64,000 bases of DNA from Alcanivorax sp. (GCF_002726155.1 NZ_PBSH01000042.1:1-64000); one strand, 5' to 3'. Shown: positions 1 through 11,758, numbered from the stretch's first letter. Notes: generated by a model not told the origin, from the sequence alone. Made by a program: numbers and translations.

Positions 1-895
1 GCGGATGCCAGCCGTCCGGTTGACGTTCGGCCAGTACAAACTGGAACGGGTGCAGCCCGGGCAATCCCAGGCGGATATCCGTGGCCAGCAGCCTGCCTTT
101 TTGCTCATCCACCGCCACAAACCCACGGGTAAAGCGCAACAGGGTACGCCCGGCGGGCAGCGACCGGATCGCCGCTAACCGTTGTGTGTCACGGGGAAAG
201 GCTTCCACCTGCAACGGTGCATCGCCATCCAGAATCCCCGTCAGAATTTCCAGCCGTTGCTGCTCGCCCAGCACCGTGATTCGCCACAAGAGTGTGGAAA
301 ATGGCATCGGCTGCACCAACCGTGGCGCCTGAGACAAACCCCGTTCGGCCAGCACCGGCATTACCCGCTGGGTCATCGCATACTGGGCCGCCAGGCTCCA
401 TGCCAGGTACAGGGACGACACAGCAAGGCCGCCAATCAACACCCGCCCGGACGGTGGCTTCGCCACTGCCCACAGGACCGCGATCAGTAACGGCAAGGTA
501 TAAAGCGGATCAATGATGAAGACACTGCTGATGGCCACCGGATCACCCAGTGGCCAGAACAACTGGGTGCCATAAGTGGTAAACGCATCCAGCAACGGAT
601 GCGTAATCAGACACAACCCGGTGAACAGCCACCAGCGTCGCAACGGGATCTGTGTCTGCCAGCGGGACAGGCACAGGGCCAGCAGCAGCGATACCGGCAA
701 CAACACCAGCAGGGAATGGCTGAAACCGCGATGCTCGGTGAAATTGGCCACCGCATCGCCGTAATCAATCAGCACATCCAGATCGGGCAGGGTGCCCAGC
801 AAGGCGCCACCGAGCAAAGCCCGGCGGCCCAGCGTGCGGGAGAGAACGGCGCCCCCGACGGAGGCGCCCAATACGGCCTGAGACAATGAATCCAT
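1..895 (-). CDS. YdjM/DUF457-type metal-dependent hydrolase, inner membrane (partial, runs off left edge)
   Basis: Reverse complement from ATG at 893-895 reads MDSLSQAVLGASVGGAVLSRTLGRRALLGGALLGTLPDLDVLIDYGDAVANFTEHRGFSHSLLVLLPVS...; LPDLD and HRGFSHS motifs are typical. Absent from the ORF track because no stop lies inside the window. Confidence 0.85.
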   Translation of the reverse strand, partial: MDSLSQAVLGASVGGAVLSRTLGRRALLGGALLGTLPDLDVLIDYGDAVANFTEHRGFSHSLLVLLPVSLLLALCLSRWQTQIPLRRWWLFTGLCLITHPLLDAFTTYGTQLFWPLGDPVAISSVFIIDPLYTLPLLIAVLWAVAKPPSGRVLIGGLAVSSLYLAWSLAAQYAMTQRVMPVLAERGLSQAPRLVQPMPFSTLLWRITVLGEQQRLEILTGILDGDAPLQVEAFPRDTQRLAAIRSLPAGRTLLRFTRGFVAVDEQKGRLLATDIRLGLPGLHPFQFVLAERQPDGWHP

Positions 896-962
896 GAATT
901 ACTCGACGGCAGGCGGAGCGACAGTATCGCATCCCGCCTGCCAACAGGCCGTCAATACGGCA

Positions 963-1535
963 TTAACCCGCTACGCCCCACAGGCCCTTCAGGCTGTTCA
1001 GTGCGGTCGCGCCAACGCCTTCACCGCCCAGGAAGCCGAGAATCTTCGGCGCAAACTGGGAGATCATGTCCGGGCTCAGGCCCAGTGCGCTGAAGGCTTT
1101 GGATACACCCTGCAAAGAAGAAATATTACCCAGCATGGAGGAGGCCATGCCACCATCGCCACCCAGCAGGGAATCCAGCCCCGGCACCTTGTTCATGATG
1201 CCGCTGAACTGATCGCCCGACAGGTTGTTCTGGGCCATGGCCAACAAGGCACCGGCACCGCCTGCTGCCTGCTGCTGAGTCACACCCAAATCGGTGGACA
1301 GGGAATCCACCAATGCCTTGGCTTCACCGGTCACCGCCAGTTTGCTGTTGGCGCTGTCCATAGCTCCGGTAGCGGCTTCGTTAGCCTGGTTCACGCTGGC
1401 ATTGGCCTTGTCGGACGCGTCATTCACGGCCTTGTTGGCCGAGTCGGTCATGGATTTCAGATCAAAGGCCTGGGCCGGCGCACTCAGGACCAGGCACAGC
1501 GAGGCGCCCATCAAGCCAAAACGAAAAGCGTTCAT
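963..1535 (-). CDS. DUF2780-type secreted protein
   Basis: ORF with signal peptide from MNAFRFGLMGASLCLVLSAPAQA; C-terminal DUF2780-like GLSPDMISQFAPKILGFL. Confidence 0.75.
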   Translation of the reverse strand: MNAFRFGLMGASLCLVLSAPAQAFDLKSMTDSANKAVNDASDKANASVNQANEAATGAMDSANSKLAVTGEAKALVDSLSTDLGVTQQQAAGGAGALLAMAQNNLSGDQFSGIMNKVPGLDSLLGGDGGMASSMLGNISSLQGVSKAFSALGLSPDMISQFAPKILGFLGGEGVGATALNSLKGLWGVAG

Positions 1536-1647
1536 AGTTGCTCCTTGGTTATCGTCAATCATCCCTGTTCAGAGGGGAACAGTATGGCAAACCTTACCCA
1601 TGGAAAAAGATGACGGCCATCACTTTGTGCACGCTTTGCGCAGGGGG

Positions 1648-2079
1648 TCATTCAAGCGGCTGCTGACATTTCTGCAATAACCCGAGCAACTGTTCCTGCT
1701 CACTGCGGTTCAAGCCTTGCAGAAGCTCGGCAAATGCCGCCCGGCGAATCTGCTCGGCGGCATCCGCCATGGCCTGCCCCTGCTCACTGAGGAAAAGGCG
1801 CACCTTGCGGCCATCATCCGGGTCGGCTTCCCGGCGTATCAGCCCCTGCGCTTCCAGTGCCTTGATCTTGCGGGTGAGCTGCGCCTTGTCACGGGCCTGG
1901 TGGCGCGCCAGGCACTGGGGTGTGGCGCCCGGCGTATTCAGCAGAAACTGCAGCAGGCCAATATCCGGCGGACCCAGCGACACCGGTAGCGTGGACAGCG
2001 GTTCACGCATGGCCCCACGCAGCCGGTTCAATGTGGCAGTGAAAGCCCGACCAAGGGGCACGGTAATGTCATCAGACAT
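1648..2079 (-). CDS. MarR family transcriptional regulator
   Basis: MarR wHTH: TPQCLARHQARDKAQLTRKIKALEAQGLIRREADPDDGRKVRLFLSEQGQ. Confidence 0.85.
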   Translation of the reverse strand: MSDDITVPLGRAFTATLNRLRGAMREPLSTLPVSLGPPDIGLLQFLLNTPGATPQCLARHQARDKAQLTRKIKALEAQGLIRREADPDDGRKVRLFLSEQGQAMADAAEQIRRAAFAELLQGLNRSEQEQLLGLLQKCQQPLE

Positions 2080-2102
2080 GGCGTTCTCGTAGCGGTCAAA
2101 GT

Positions 2103-2150
2103 AGTTGACATGGTCAACTTTTAGGCAGAATATAGTTGACATTATCAACT
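2103..2150. promoter_or_regulatory. Two tandem palindromic operators in the marR/DUF2218 divergent promoter
   Basis: AGTTGACATGGTCAACT (2103-2119) and AGTTGACATTATCAACT (2134-2150), centres 31 bp apart. Confidence 0.75.
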
Positions 2151-2171
2151 TAATGCACAGGATTTACTACC

Positions 2172-2447
2172 ATGGAACATGCTCACGGATTCGCCGCCAC
2201 CGGTCAGGCCTCCCTGTATCTGAAAAAACTCTGCCGCCATTTCAGCCACAAGCTGGAAACACAGTTCGACGACCACAACGGAGTCATCCGTTTTCCGTTC
2301 GGCACCTGCGAGCTAAGCGCGGACGAACAGGCCTTGCATCTGCACTGCCAAGCCGGCAGCAATGATCTGGGGCGCCTGCGCGAGATCATCGACAGCCACC
2401 TGGCCCGCTTTACCACCCGCGAACCGGTGACCTTGCGCTGGCACTGA
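2172..2447 (+). CDS. DUF2218 domain-containing protein
   Basis: 91-aa ORF divergent from the MarR gene; DUF2218-like sequence. Confidence 0.75.
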   Translation: MEHAHGFAATGQASLYLKKLCRHFSHKLETQFDDHNGVIRFPFGTCELSADEQALHLHCQAGSNDLGRLREIIDSHLARFTTREPVTLRWH

Positions 2448-2471
2448 AACCGCGACTCATACCGGCAGGCG

Positions 2472-3092
2472 CTACTGCTCCGGCACGTTGTACTTGAAAC
2501 GGGGCAGATGCCACTCATAACGAATCGCCAGCATGCGCATCAGAAAGCCGCTGGCCAGCGTGATCAGCGTGATCGCCATTTCACCCAGCGGGGTGAATTG
2601 CAGCAGTAGATACAAGCAAGCCGCGCCCAGCGAGATCACCGCATACAGTTCTTTCTGAAATACCAGCGGCATGCGGTTACACAGCAGATCACGAATCACA
2701 CCACCAAAAATACCGGTGATCAAGCCGGCCAACACCGCCACCGGCGCCCCCAGCTCCATGCCCTGAGCCACCTTCACACCAATCACCGTGAACACCATCA
2801 GCCCGAGCGCATCCAGCACCAGAAACAGCATGCGCAGGCGCTGCATCAGCGGTGCCACCCAGGTGGTTACCAGTGCCGCGACCGCCGTCAGGCCCAGATA
2901 TTCCGGGTGCACGACCCAGACCAGCGGATAGTGCCCGAGCAGCACATCACGCATGGAGCCGCCGCCCATGGCCGTCACACAGGCCACCATGACGACTCCG
3001 AACAGGTCCATACGCAGCCGCCCTGCCGCCAGCGCGCCGGTCATGGCTTCCGCAGTAATACCAATGAGATAAAGTGCCAGCAACAGATCCAT
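2472..3092 (-). CDS. TRIC cation channel family protein (YicG/UPF0126-like)
   Basis: MDLLLALYLIGITAEAMTGALAAGR..., GGGSMRDVLLG and GIFGGVIRDLL repeat motifs. Confidence 0.85.
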   Translation of the reverse strand: MDLLLALYLIGITAEAMTGALAAGRLRMDLFGVVMVACVTAMGGGSMRDVLLGHYPLVWVVHPEYLGLTAVAALVTTWVAPLMQRLRMLFLVLDALGLMVFTVIGVKVAQGMELGAPVAVLAGLITGIFGGVIRDLLCNRMPLVFQKELYAVISLGAACLYLLLQFTPLGEMAITLITLASGFLMRMLAIRYEWHLPRFKYNVPEQ

Positions 3093-3136
3093 GTGAGCCG
3101 CCTCACTGTGCGTTACGTCCCGTAGAAAGAGCAGAA

Positions 3137-3976
3137 TCAAACAAGGCGTATGCTGTGTTTGTCCAGCACAATCCGGCGCGCCTTGTAGAGCCCGCCAATG
3201 GCCTGCTTGAAGGCATTCTTGCTGCAACGGAAAGTCTGAAAAATGGCTTCCGGCGAACTCTTGTCCCCCAATGGCAGTTCGCCACCGGCCTTTTCCAGTG
3301 CCGCCAGAATCTGCTCCGTAAGCCCATCGCTTTTCGCCGCACCCGGCGCGTTCAATGACAAGCTGAGTTTCTGATCCTGACGCAAGCGCTGCACATAACC
3401 GGTCACCCTTTGTCCCGGGCGCAATGGCGCACGCAGTTCACTGGCCGCAATCATTCCCCAGGCATGATCATCCACCACTACCTTGTAGCCCAGGTCGGTG
3501 CTGTGCGCTGCCACCAGCGAGACCTCATCTCCCTGCTGATACGCCTGACAGGTATCGGACAGGAACCGATCCAGCTGGGCACTAACCATCAGCCGCCCTT
3601 CCCGGTCCGAAGTCAGTATCACCAGCACCCAGCTCTCTTCCCGCACCGGCCCTTTTTGTTCAGCGAACGGCAGCAGCAAATCCTTGGGCATGCCCCAGTC
3701 CACAAATGCCCCCACCTTGCTGGTGGAAACCACTTTCAGTAACGCCACCTGGCCAAGCTGTATTCGCGGGGTGCGCAGGCTGGCCATGGGCCGCCCTTCA
3801 CCATCGCTGTACAGCGTGACCATGACACTGTCACCGGGGCCCAGCGTCTGGCCCTCCACTTCCCGGGACGGCAACAACACTTCGCCCAGCTCGCCACCAT
3901 CCAGCAACAAGCCATTACGAATGACTTTGAGAACTTCCAGGGAATGGCGAGTGCCGAGTTTGGGGGATACAGTCAT
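3137..3976 (-). CDS. S1 RNA-binding domain protein, CvfB/YitL-like
   Basis: S1 repeats with GAFVDWGMPKDLLLPFAEQ and C-terminal winged-helix region. Confidence 0.8.
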   Translation of the reverse strand: MTVSPKLGTRHSLEVLKVIRNGLLLDGGELGEVLLPSREVEGQTLGPGDSVMVTLYSDGEGRPMASLRTPRIQLGQVALLKVVSTSKVGAFVDWGMPKDLLLPFAEQKGPVREESWVLVILTSDREGRLMVSAQLDRFLSDTCQAYQQGDEVSLVAAHSTDLGYKVVVDDHAWGMIAASELRAPLRPGQRVTGYVQRLRQDQKLSLSLNAPGAAKSDGLTEQILAALEKAGGELPLGDKSSPEAIFQTFRCSKNAFKQAIGGLYKARRIVLDKHSIRLV

Positions 3977-4054
3977 GGATCGGGCCTGTTTGGTTGAAGT
4001 GTGCACCACGCTTCACATGAGTTTTGCGCAAGCGGCTACGTTCTGGTTTCCCTG

Positions 4055-4108
4055 ATCGCCCTGCGGGCGATGGCCTCGCTGTGCGAGGTTCGTTCCCTGG
4101 AAGGGAAC
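4055..4108. repeat. REP-like cluster of three consecutive perfect hairpins
   Basis: ATCGCCC-TGC-GGGCGAT (4055-4071), CCTCGC-TGT-GCGAGG (4074-4088), GTTCCCT-GGA-AGGGAAC (4092-4108). Confidence 0.8.
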
Positions 4109-4133
4109 TCCTACAGCCACTTGGTAGCGGCCT

Positions 4134-4673
4134 TTACCACATCAGGTCATCGGGGATCGGGAAGTCCTTGTAGGGGTCATCCTCGTCCACGGCATCATTG
4201 CCACGCTCATTGAGCAACAACACTGCGGCCTCGTCCCGTTGGCGGATTTTCTCTGCCACCACGGTTGGCACCAGCTCGAAGCTCTCACCCAAAGCCACGA
4301 TGGCGATCTGGCCGCGCTCCAGCTGCTTCTGCTGTTTACCGGTCACGTAGGCTTTCTTGATCTTCTTGTCCTGCACGAACTGGAAAGCCACTTCGCCGTT
4401 GTTCCGGTCCAGCCGGCTTTGCTCGATCATCTGCTTGATCTGCGCGGCAATTTCTTTCTTTTCCCGCTCGGCCTTGCGCTCGGCTTCGCGCTGTCGGTCT
4501 GCCTCGGCCTTTTCTTCACGCAAGCGACGGGCACGATCCGCCGGATCTTCCAGTTCGATCTCGCCGCGCTTGGCCTTGTTTACATCCTCGCGTTTCTGCT
4601 GCTTGGCCTTGCGGGCTTTTTTCTCGTCCGCCAGACCCGCTTTCATCAATTGCTTCTGCAGTGAATTCGCCAT
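4134..4673 (-). CDS. DUF2058 family protein (YaiL-like)
   Basis: MANSLQKQLMKAGLADEKKARKAKQQKRED..., C-terminal DDPYKDFPIPDDLMW. Confidence 0.9.
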   Translation of the reverse strand: MANSLQKQLMKAGLADEKKARKAKQQKREDVNKAKRGEIELEDPADRARRLREEKAEADRQREAERKAEREKKEIAAQIKQMIEQSRLDRNNGEVAFQFVQDKKIKKAYVTGKQQKQLERGQIAIVALGESFELVPTVVAEKIRQRDEAAVLLLNERGNDAVDEDDPYKDFPIPDDLMW

Positions 4674-4736
4674 GATGTTCTCTCTTTCTCCATGAACAGA
4701 TTGCCCCCGGTCAGGGCAGGGGCCGTCAAAAAATCA

Positions 4737-5273
4737 CTATCGCGGTCCCAGCGGTGACGCTGGCGCTTTGCCTAGCAACGGCTGGGCACGGTGAAAACGG
4801 GTGTCGTAACCGGGCTGCCAGGGAAACACGCCTTTCGGATCCGGCCACACCATTTGCAGCGCCGGGTACGGTGCCGGCAGGCTCTGGTAGAACCAGTTGG
4901 CAAAGCCCAGGTATTCCTTGTAATGCGGAAACGCCACCGGCAGGAACATCACCTCCAGACCGTCGGCAATATCGTTATACAGGCGGTACGGCTGGTAAGG
5001 CTTTTTCAGGCCACGAATCCGCACCGCCGCGCTGTCCAGCAGCTTGCTGGCCAGCGCATCTTTCAAACCAACGACAATCAGTTCCGGATGATTAAGGTTG
5101 AGAAAATGCCCCACGCTGAAGGTGTAGCCGGGCTGGCCATCGCCACCGGAAACGGCAAAGTGGTGCCAACCCTTGCGCTGGATATCCGCTAGCAGCGCTT
5201 TATCTTCTGCATCTTCCGGCTGCGGATAACGGAATTTGCCAGGCATTTCATCAAGAAACATAGAACTCATCAT
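4737..5273 (-). CDS. DUF4262 domain-containing protein
   Basis: GWHHFAVSGGDGQPGYTFSVGHFLNLNHPELIVVGL matches the DUF4262 pattern; start chosen at MMSSMFLDEMPG. Confidence 0.75.
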   Translation of the reverse strand: MMSSMFLDEMPGKFRYPQPEDAEDKALLADIQRKGWHHFAVSGGDGQPGYTFSVGHFLNLNHPELIVVGLKDALASKLLDSAAVRIRGLKKPYQPYRLYNDIADGLEVMFLPVAFPHYKEYLGFANWFYQSLPAPYPALQMVWPDPKGVFPWQPGYDTRFHRAQPLLGKAPASPLGPR

Positions 5274-5409
5274 CAGGTTCAAGCAGCGCGCGGGGGCACT
5301 GCCAGGCGGTTTCGCGGTGTGATCGCAATCATAACAGACTCCGCCTTCACTTGGTGACACCCCCCGCACCTGCAATACTGGGGCAAATTCAGAACAACGA
5401 GGATTCCCC

Positions 5410-6150
5410 ATGAAACGTGCAGGCTTGCTGGTAACCGCGCTACTGGCCACCCCTCTCGCCCACGCGGCCCCCGGCGTAGCGATCTATGGTGGCGGTTATA
5501 CCTGGGATACGGAGCTGGAAGGCAATGTGGCTTCCGGTGGCGCCAACATCGATGTGCAGGATGATCTGGGCTTCAACGAGGCCGACCAGAGCGTGCTCTA
5601 TCTGGGGGTGGAACACGCCGTGCCAGTGATCCCCAATGTGCGCCTGCGCTATATCGATCTGTCTGACAGCGCCAGCAATATCATCAGCCGCAGCTTCACA
5701 TTCAATGGGCAAAACTTTGTTGCCAACACCCGCGTCGCCACGGACTTTGATCTGGAAATGCTGGACGGCACCTTTTACTACAGCCCCATCGACAATGCGC
5801 TGAAAGTGGATCTCGGTCTGACCGTGCGCCAAATGGATGGTGACTTGCGGCTGAACAGCCTGGTGGGAAAAACCTCCCTGAGCATTGATGAGACCTTGCC
5901 CATGCTGCACGCAGGTGCCCGGGCACAGCTTCCGATTCCCGGCGTGTATGTGGGCGCGGAAGTGAACGCCATTTCCTACGACGGCAGCAAGATGAACGAC
6001 TATAACGCCCGTGTGGGTTGGCGTTCAGATTACCTGCTTGGCCTGGAGCTGGGGTACAGCCGCATGAACATCGAGCTGGATGATGTGAATAATCTGGATA
6101 CCGACCTGGAAGTCGGCGGGCCCTATTTCGCCATTTCACTGGGCATTTAG
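5410..6150 (+). CDS. TIGR04219-type outer membrane beta-barrel protein
   Basis: Signal peptide MKRAGLLVTALLATPLAHA followed by alternating beta-strand pattern. Confidence 0.75.
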   Translation: MKRAGLLVTALLATPLAHAAPGVAIYGGGYTWDTELEGNVASGGANIDVQDDLGFNEADQSVLYLGVEHAVPVIPNVRLRYIDLSDSASNIISRSFTFNGQNFVANTRVATDFDLEMLDGTFYYSPIDNALKVDLGLTVRQMDGDLRLNSLVGKTSLSIDETLPMLHAGARAQLPIPGVYVGAEVNAISYDGSKMNDYNARVGWRSDYLLGLELGYSRMNIELDDVNNLDTDLEVGGPYFAISLGI

Positions 6151-6185
6151 GGCGCCTCTGAAAAGGTGGCGGGCAGGTCGAATTC

Positions 6186-6291
6186 ACCCGAGGGCACAGA
6201 GAGTCTGAAAGGCGTAATCCGAATCCGGTGACAGCGCCACGAGAAAGACAGTCTGTCGGCTTACGGTTACGCCCTCTCTGTGCCCTCGGGT
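6186..6291. repeat. Large inverted repeat between convergent genes
   Basis: ACCCGAGGGCACAGAGAG (6186-6203) and its exact reverse complement CTCTCTGTGCCCTCGGGT (6274-6291). Confidence 0.8.
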
Positions 6292-6322
6292 AAAGCCGAC
6301 CTACCAATGTCACCGCCCGCCG

Positions 6323-7222
6323 TTACTGTAGGTGCACGAACTCGCGGCGAATCGAATCAATGCGCGCATCTTTTTCCTGCCAGAGTTCACTCACCCACTG
6401 CTGAATCTCTTCACGGAACACCGGATCGTCCTGATAGTCGCTGCGCCACAGCCGCGGCTCCAACGGGCAGGTGCGCACGTCCACGATCACTCTTTGCACC
6501 TTGCCACTGAGCAAATCCCAGAACCCTGGCGTCTCGTCCTCCGGGTACACCACCGTCACATCCAGCAGCGCATCCAGGTTATCTCCCAGCGCTGCCAATA
6601 CAAACGCCACCCCACCCGCCTTGGGTTTAAGAAGGTTCCGGTAGGGAGACTGCTGCGCCGCCTGCTTGGCAGGGGTGAACCGGGTGCCTTCCAGAAAATT
6701 CACCACCGTCACCGGGATACCCTGAAATTTTTCGCAGGCTCGCCGGGTAATGTCCAGATCCTGGCCTTTCAGGTGCGGATTCTTTTTCAGGAATGCCTTG
6801 CTGTAACGCTTCATAAAAGGGTAATCCAGCGCCCAGAACGCCAGCCCGAGAAACGGCACCCAGATCAGTTCCTTTTTGAGAAAGAACTTGAAGTATGGCG
6901 TCTTGCGATTAAACGTCTGCACCAGTGCCGGGATATCCACCCAGGACTGATGATTACTGACAACCAGGTAGGAGGTGTCCTTGCGCAGGGATTCCACCCC
7001 ACGGATCTCCCAGTAAGTGGGCGTGAGAAGCGCAAAGATCCCCTTGCAGATTTCCGCCCAGCTCTCCGCAATCCACATGACCGTGGCAGAGCAGGCACGC
7101 TTCGCCGTCACACCGGGCAGTACCAGCTTCAGAAGCGCCACCAGCAACATCGGGCCAATCAATACCAGGGTGTTTAGCAACAGCATTATAATGGCAAGGA
7201 TACCCGTCAGCATTCCGTGCAA
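6323..7222 (-). CDS. Lysophospholipid acyltransferase family protein (YihG/PlsC-like)
   Basis: NHQSWVDI and EGTRFT acyltransferase motifs, N-terminal TM helix. Confidence 0.9.
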   Translation of the reverse strand: MHGMLTGILAIIMLLLNTLVLIGPMLLVALLKLVLPGVTAKRACSATVMWIAESWAEICKGIFALLTPTYWEIRGVESLRKDTSYLVVSNHQSWVDIPALVQTFNRKTPYFKFFLKKELIWVPFLGLAFWALDYPFMKRYSKAFLKKNPHLKGQDLDITRRACEKFQGIPVTVVNFLEGTRFTPAKQAAQQSPYRNLLKPKAGGVAFVLAALGDNLDALLDVTVVYPEDETPGFWDLLSGKVQRVIVDVRTCPLEPRLWRSDYQDDPVFREEIQQWVSELWQEKDARIDSIRREFVHLQ

Positions 7223-7327
7223 ACCTCGTTAGTTACAATCCCTATCCACTCGCCGCGGGCCTGCCCGGCGAACCTTTTTACTGCTGGAGAATCTGTTACG
7301 GCAGCAGTATTCCTCTGTGCACAGAAA

Positions 7328-7362
7328 AAAGGCCGGCTGCGCGCTCGCATTACCGGCCTTTC
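7328..7362 (-). terminator. Putative intrinsic terminator downstream of parC
   Basis: AAAGGCCGG ... CCGGCCTTT hairpin; T-tract on the minus strand (plus-strand AAAAAA before the stem). Confidence 0.6.
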
Positions 7363-7381
7363 CCGCTCTATGTCCGCACGA

Positions 7382-9619
7382 TCAACCCTTGCGTTCCACA
7401 GACATGGCATCCACATTCTGGAAGCCGCGCGGCAGCTTCGCACCACGCCGGCCACGCTCGCCATAATAGTGCTCAAGATCACCGGCTTTCAGGGTCAGGT
7501 GACGCTTGCCCGCATAGAGTGTCAGCGCATCGTCCGGACCAACCACCTGAACGTCCTGCACGAATTCCACCCGCTCGGCCACACGCGCACCCGGAATCGA
7601 CATCATCTTGTTGCCCTTGCCGCGTACCATTTCCGGCAACTCGCTGACCGGGAACACCAACAGCCGACCTTCATTGGAAACCAGCGCAATGCGGTCATCC
7701 GCCGTGGAGGCAATCGGTTGTGGCGACAACACACGCGCGCCCTTTGGAACATTAAGTACCGTCTTGCCCGCTTTCTTGTTCGCCAGCAAGTCTGCATAGC
7801 GCACCACGAAACCGTAACCGGCATCTGTGCTCATCAGGTAGGCATCCTTGTCCTTGCCCATCACCGCCGCCATAAAGCTGGCCCCGGAAGGCGGATTCAC
7901 CCGGCCAGACAGGGGCTCACCCTGCCCCCGCGCACTGGGCAAGGTGTGCGCCGGCAACGAATAGGTCCGCCCGGTGCTATCGATGAAGCAGACCGGCTGG
8001 TTGGATTTGCCTTTGGCGCTGGCCTTGTACTTGTCACCCGCCTTGTAACTGAGCCCTTCCACGTCCACTTCGTGTCCCTTGGCGGCACGCACCCAGCCTT
8101 TTTCCGACAGCACCACGGTCACCGGGTCGGCGCTGAGCAGGTCGGTCTCATCCAGGGCCTTCGCGTCATCTCGCTCCACCAGAGGCGAGCGGCGGTCATC
8201 ACCGTATGTCTCGGCGTCTTCCTTCAGCTCTTTGGCTACCAGCTTCTTCATTTTCGCCATGGAGCCCAAAGTGGTTTCCAGGTATTCGCGTTCTTCGTTG
8301 AGCTCATCCTGCTCACCGCGAATCTTCATTTCTTCCAGTTTCGCCAAATGGCGCAACTTCAATTCCAGAATTGCTTCCGCCTGACGGTCGCTGATACCAA
8401 ACCGCTCCATCAATACCGGCTTGGGCGCGTCTTCGGTACGAATGATATGGATCACTTCATCAATATTCAGGAACGCGGCCAACAAGCCTTCCAAAATATG
8501 CAGGCGTTCCAGCACTTTATCGAGACGATACTGCAGACGGCGACGCACCGTCACCATACGGAACTGCAGCCACTCGTTCAGAATCATATCCAGGCTTTTC
8601 ACCTGGGGCCGGCCATCAATGCCGATCATGTTCAGGTTAACCCGGTAGTTTTTCTCCAGGTCAGTGCTGGCAAACAGGTGACTCATCAACTGTTCCACGT
8701 CCACCCGATTAGAGCGCGGGGTAATCACCAGGCGGGTCGGGTTTTCATGATCGGATTCATCACGCAGATCGCTGACCATAGGCAGCTTTTTCTTGTTCAT
8801 CTGATCGGCGATCTGTTCCAGCACCTTGGCGCCCGACACTTGGTACGGCAACGCCGTCACCACGATGTCGCCGTCTTCGCGCTCGTATACGGCACGCTGC
8901 TTCAGAGAGCCTTTGCCCTCGGCATACATACGAATAATGTCGTTGATCGGGGTGATCACTTCCGCTTCGGTAGGAAAGTCCGGGCCCTTGATGTACTGCA
9001 TCAAATCGTCCAGCGAGGCACCGGGATCTTTCAGCAGGTGAATACAGGCATTGGCCACTTCGCGCAGATTGTGCGGGGGAATATCCGTGCTCATGCCCAC
9101 GGCAATGCCGGTGGTGCCATTAAGCAACACATTGGGCAGCCGGGCCGGCAGCAGCTTGGGCTCCTCCATGGTGCCATCGAAATTGGGCAACCATTCCACC
9201 GTCCCCTGACCCAGCTCGGACAACAGCACTTCCGCATACGGCGCCAGTTTCGATTCCGTATAACGCATGGCGGCAAACGATTTCGGGTCATCCGCGCTAC
9301 CCCAGTTCCCCTGCCCATCCACCAACGGATAGCGGTAACTGAACGGCTGCGCCATCAACACCATCGCCTCGTAGCAGGCAGAATCCCCATGAGGGTGATA
9401 CTTACCCAGCACATCACCCACCGTACGCGCGGACTTCTTGTACTTGGACGAGGCCTTCAGGCCCAGCTCACTCATGGCGTACACGATACGCCGCTGCACC
9501 GGCTTGAGGCCGTCACCAATATTGGGCAGGGCCCGATCCAGAATCACGTACATGGAATAATCCAGGTACGCTTTTTCGGTGTATTCCTTTAACGGAAAAC
9601 TTTCAAATTCGTCAGCCAT
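7382..9619 (-). CDS. parC: DNA topoisomerase IV subunit A
   Basis: 745 aa; [37 protein letters not shown] and catalytic-region AAMRYTE. Confidence 0.97.
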   Translation of the reverse strand: MADEFESFPLKEYTEKAYLDYSMYVILDRALPNIGDGLKPVQRRIVYAMSELGLKASSKYKKSARTVGDVLGKYHPHGDSACYEAMVLMAQPFSYRYPLVDGQGNWGSADDPKSFAAMRYTESKLAPYAEVLLSELGQGTVEWLPNFDGTMEEPKLLPARLPNVLLNGTTGIAVGMSTDIPPHNLREVANACIHLLKDPGASLDDLMQYIKGPDFPTEAEVITPINDIIRMYAEGKGSLKQRAVYEREDGDIVVTALPYQVSGAKVLEQIADQMNKKKLPMVSDLRDESDHENPTRLVITPRSNRVDVEQLMSHLFASTDLEKNYRVNLNMIGIDGRPQVKSLDMILNEWLQFRMVTVRRRLQYRLDKVLERLHILEGLLAAFLNIDEVIHIIRTEDAPKPVLMERFGISDRQAEAILELKLRHLAKLEEMKIRGEQDELNEEREYLETTLGSMAKMKKLVAKELKEDAETYGDDRRSPLVERDDAKALDETDLLSADPVTVVLSEKGWVRAAKGHEVDVEGLSYKAGDKYKASAKGKSNQPVCFIDSTGRTYSLPAHTLPSARGQGEPLSGRVNPPSGASFMAAVMGKDKDAYLMSTDAGYGFVVRYADLLANKKAGKTVLNVPKGARVLSPQPIASTADDRIALVSNEGRLLVFPVSELPEMVRGKGNKMMSIPGARVAERVEFVQDVQVVGPDDALTLYAGKRHLTLKAGDLEHYYGERGRRGAKLPRGFQNVDAMSVERKG

Positions 9620-9643
9620 GTTTGCTCGCTATACTCGCTGGCC

Positions 9644-9787
9644 TGCACGCTTACACGCATCACGCAACACGCTGTCGTTACGCTTTACGAGAAAACCAAA
9701 CCAGCAATACGTTCCAATTTTTATGAACCTTTGCGCTCCAGAAAACACACTCAGCGTGCTGCGTGAAGCCTGTTGCGTGAAGCGTTT
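9644..9787. repeat. Heptad-repeat inverted element A (parE-parC gap)
   Basis: Minus strand: CGCTTCA CGCAACA GGCTTCA CGCAGCA CGCTGAG, spacer, ACAGCGT GTTGCGT GATGCGT GTAAGCGT. Confidence 0.75.
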
Positions 9788-11674
<1,887 letters not shown>

Positions 11675-11758
11675 AGATTTTCCAGAAGCACCAGACGCAG
11701 GACGCCAGATGCCGGACGCATGATGTATCACACGTCCAGCATCTGGCCTCGGGCATCA
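11675..11758. repeat. Heptad-repeat inverted element B (yqiA-parE gap)
   Basis: Minus strand TGCCCGA GGCCAGA TGCTGGA CGTGTGA TACATCA TGCGTCC GGCATCT GGCGTCC TGCGTCT; 15-bp arms 11704-11718/11733-11747 with one mismatch. Confidence 0.75.

Noticed and set aside
9370-9420. Possible quinolone-resistance substitution in ParC
   Set aside because: QRDR reads [15 protein letters not shown], the usual susceptible-type sequence.
7217-9592. 791-aa plus-strand ORF opposite parC
   Set aside because: Antisense to a certain parC; low-complexity His/Gln/Arg-rich translation typical of high-GC shadow frames.
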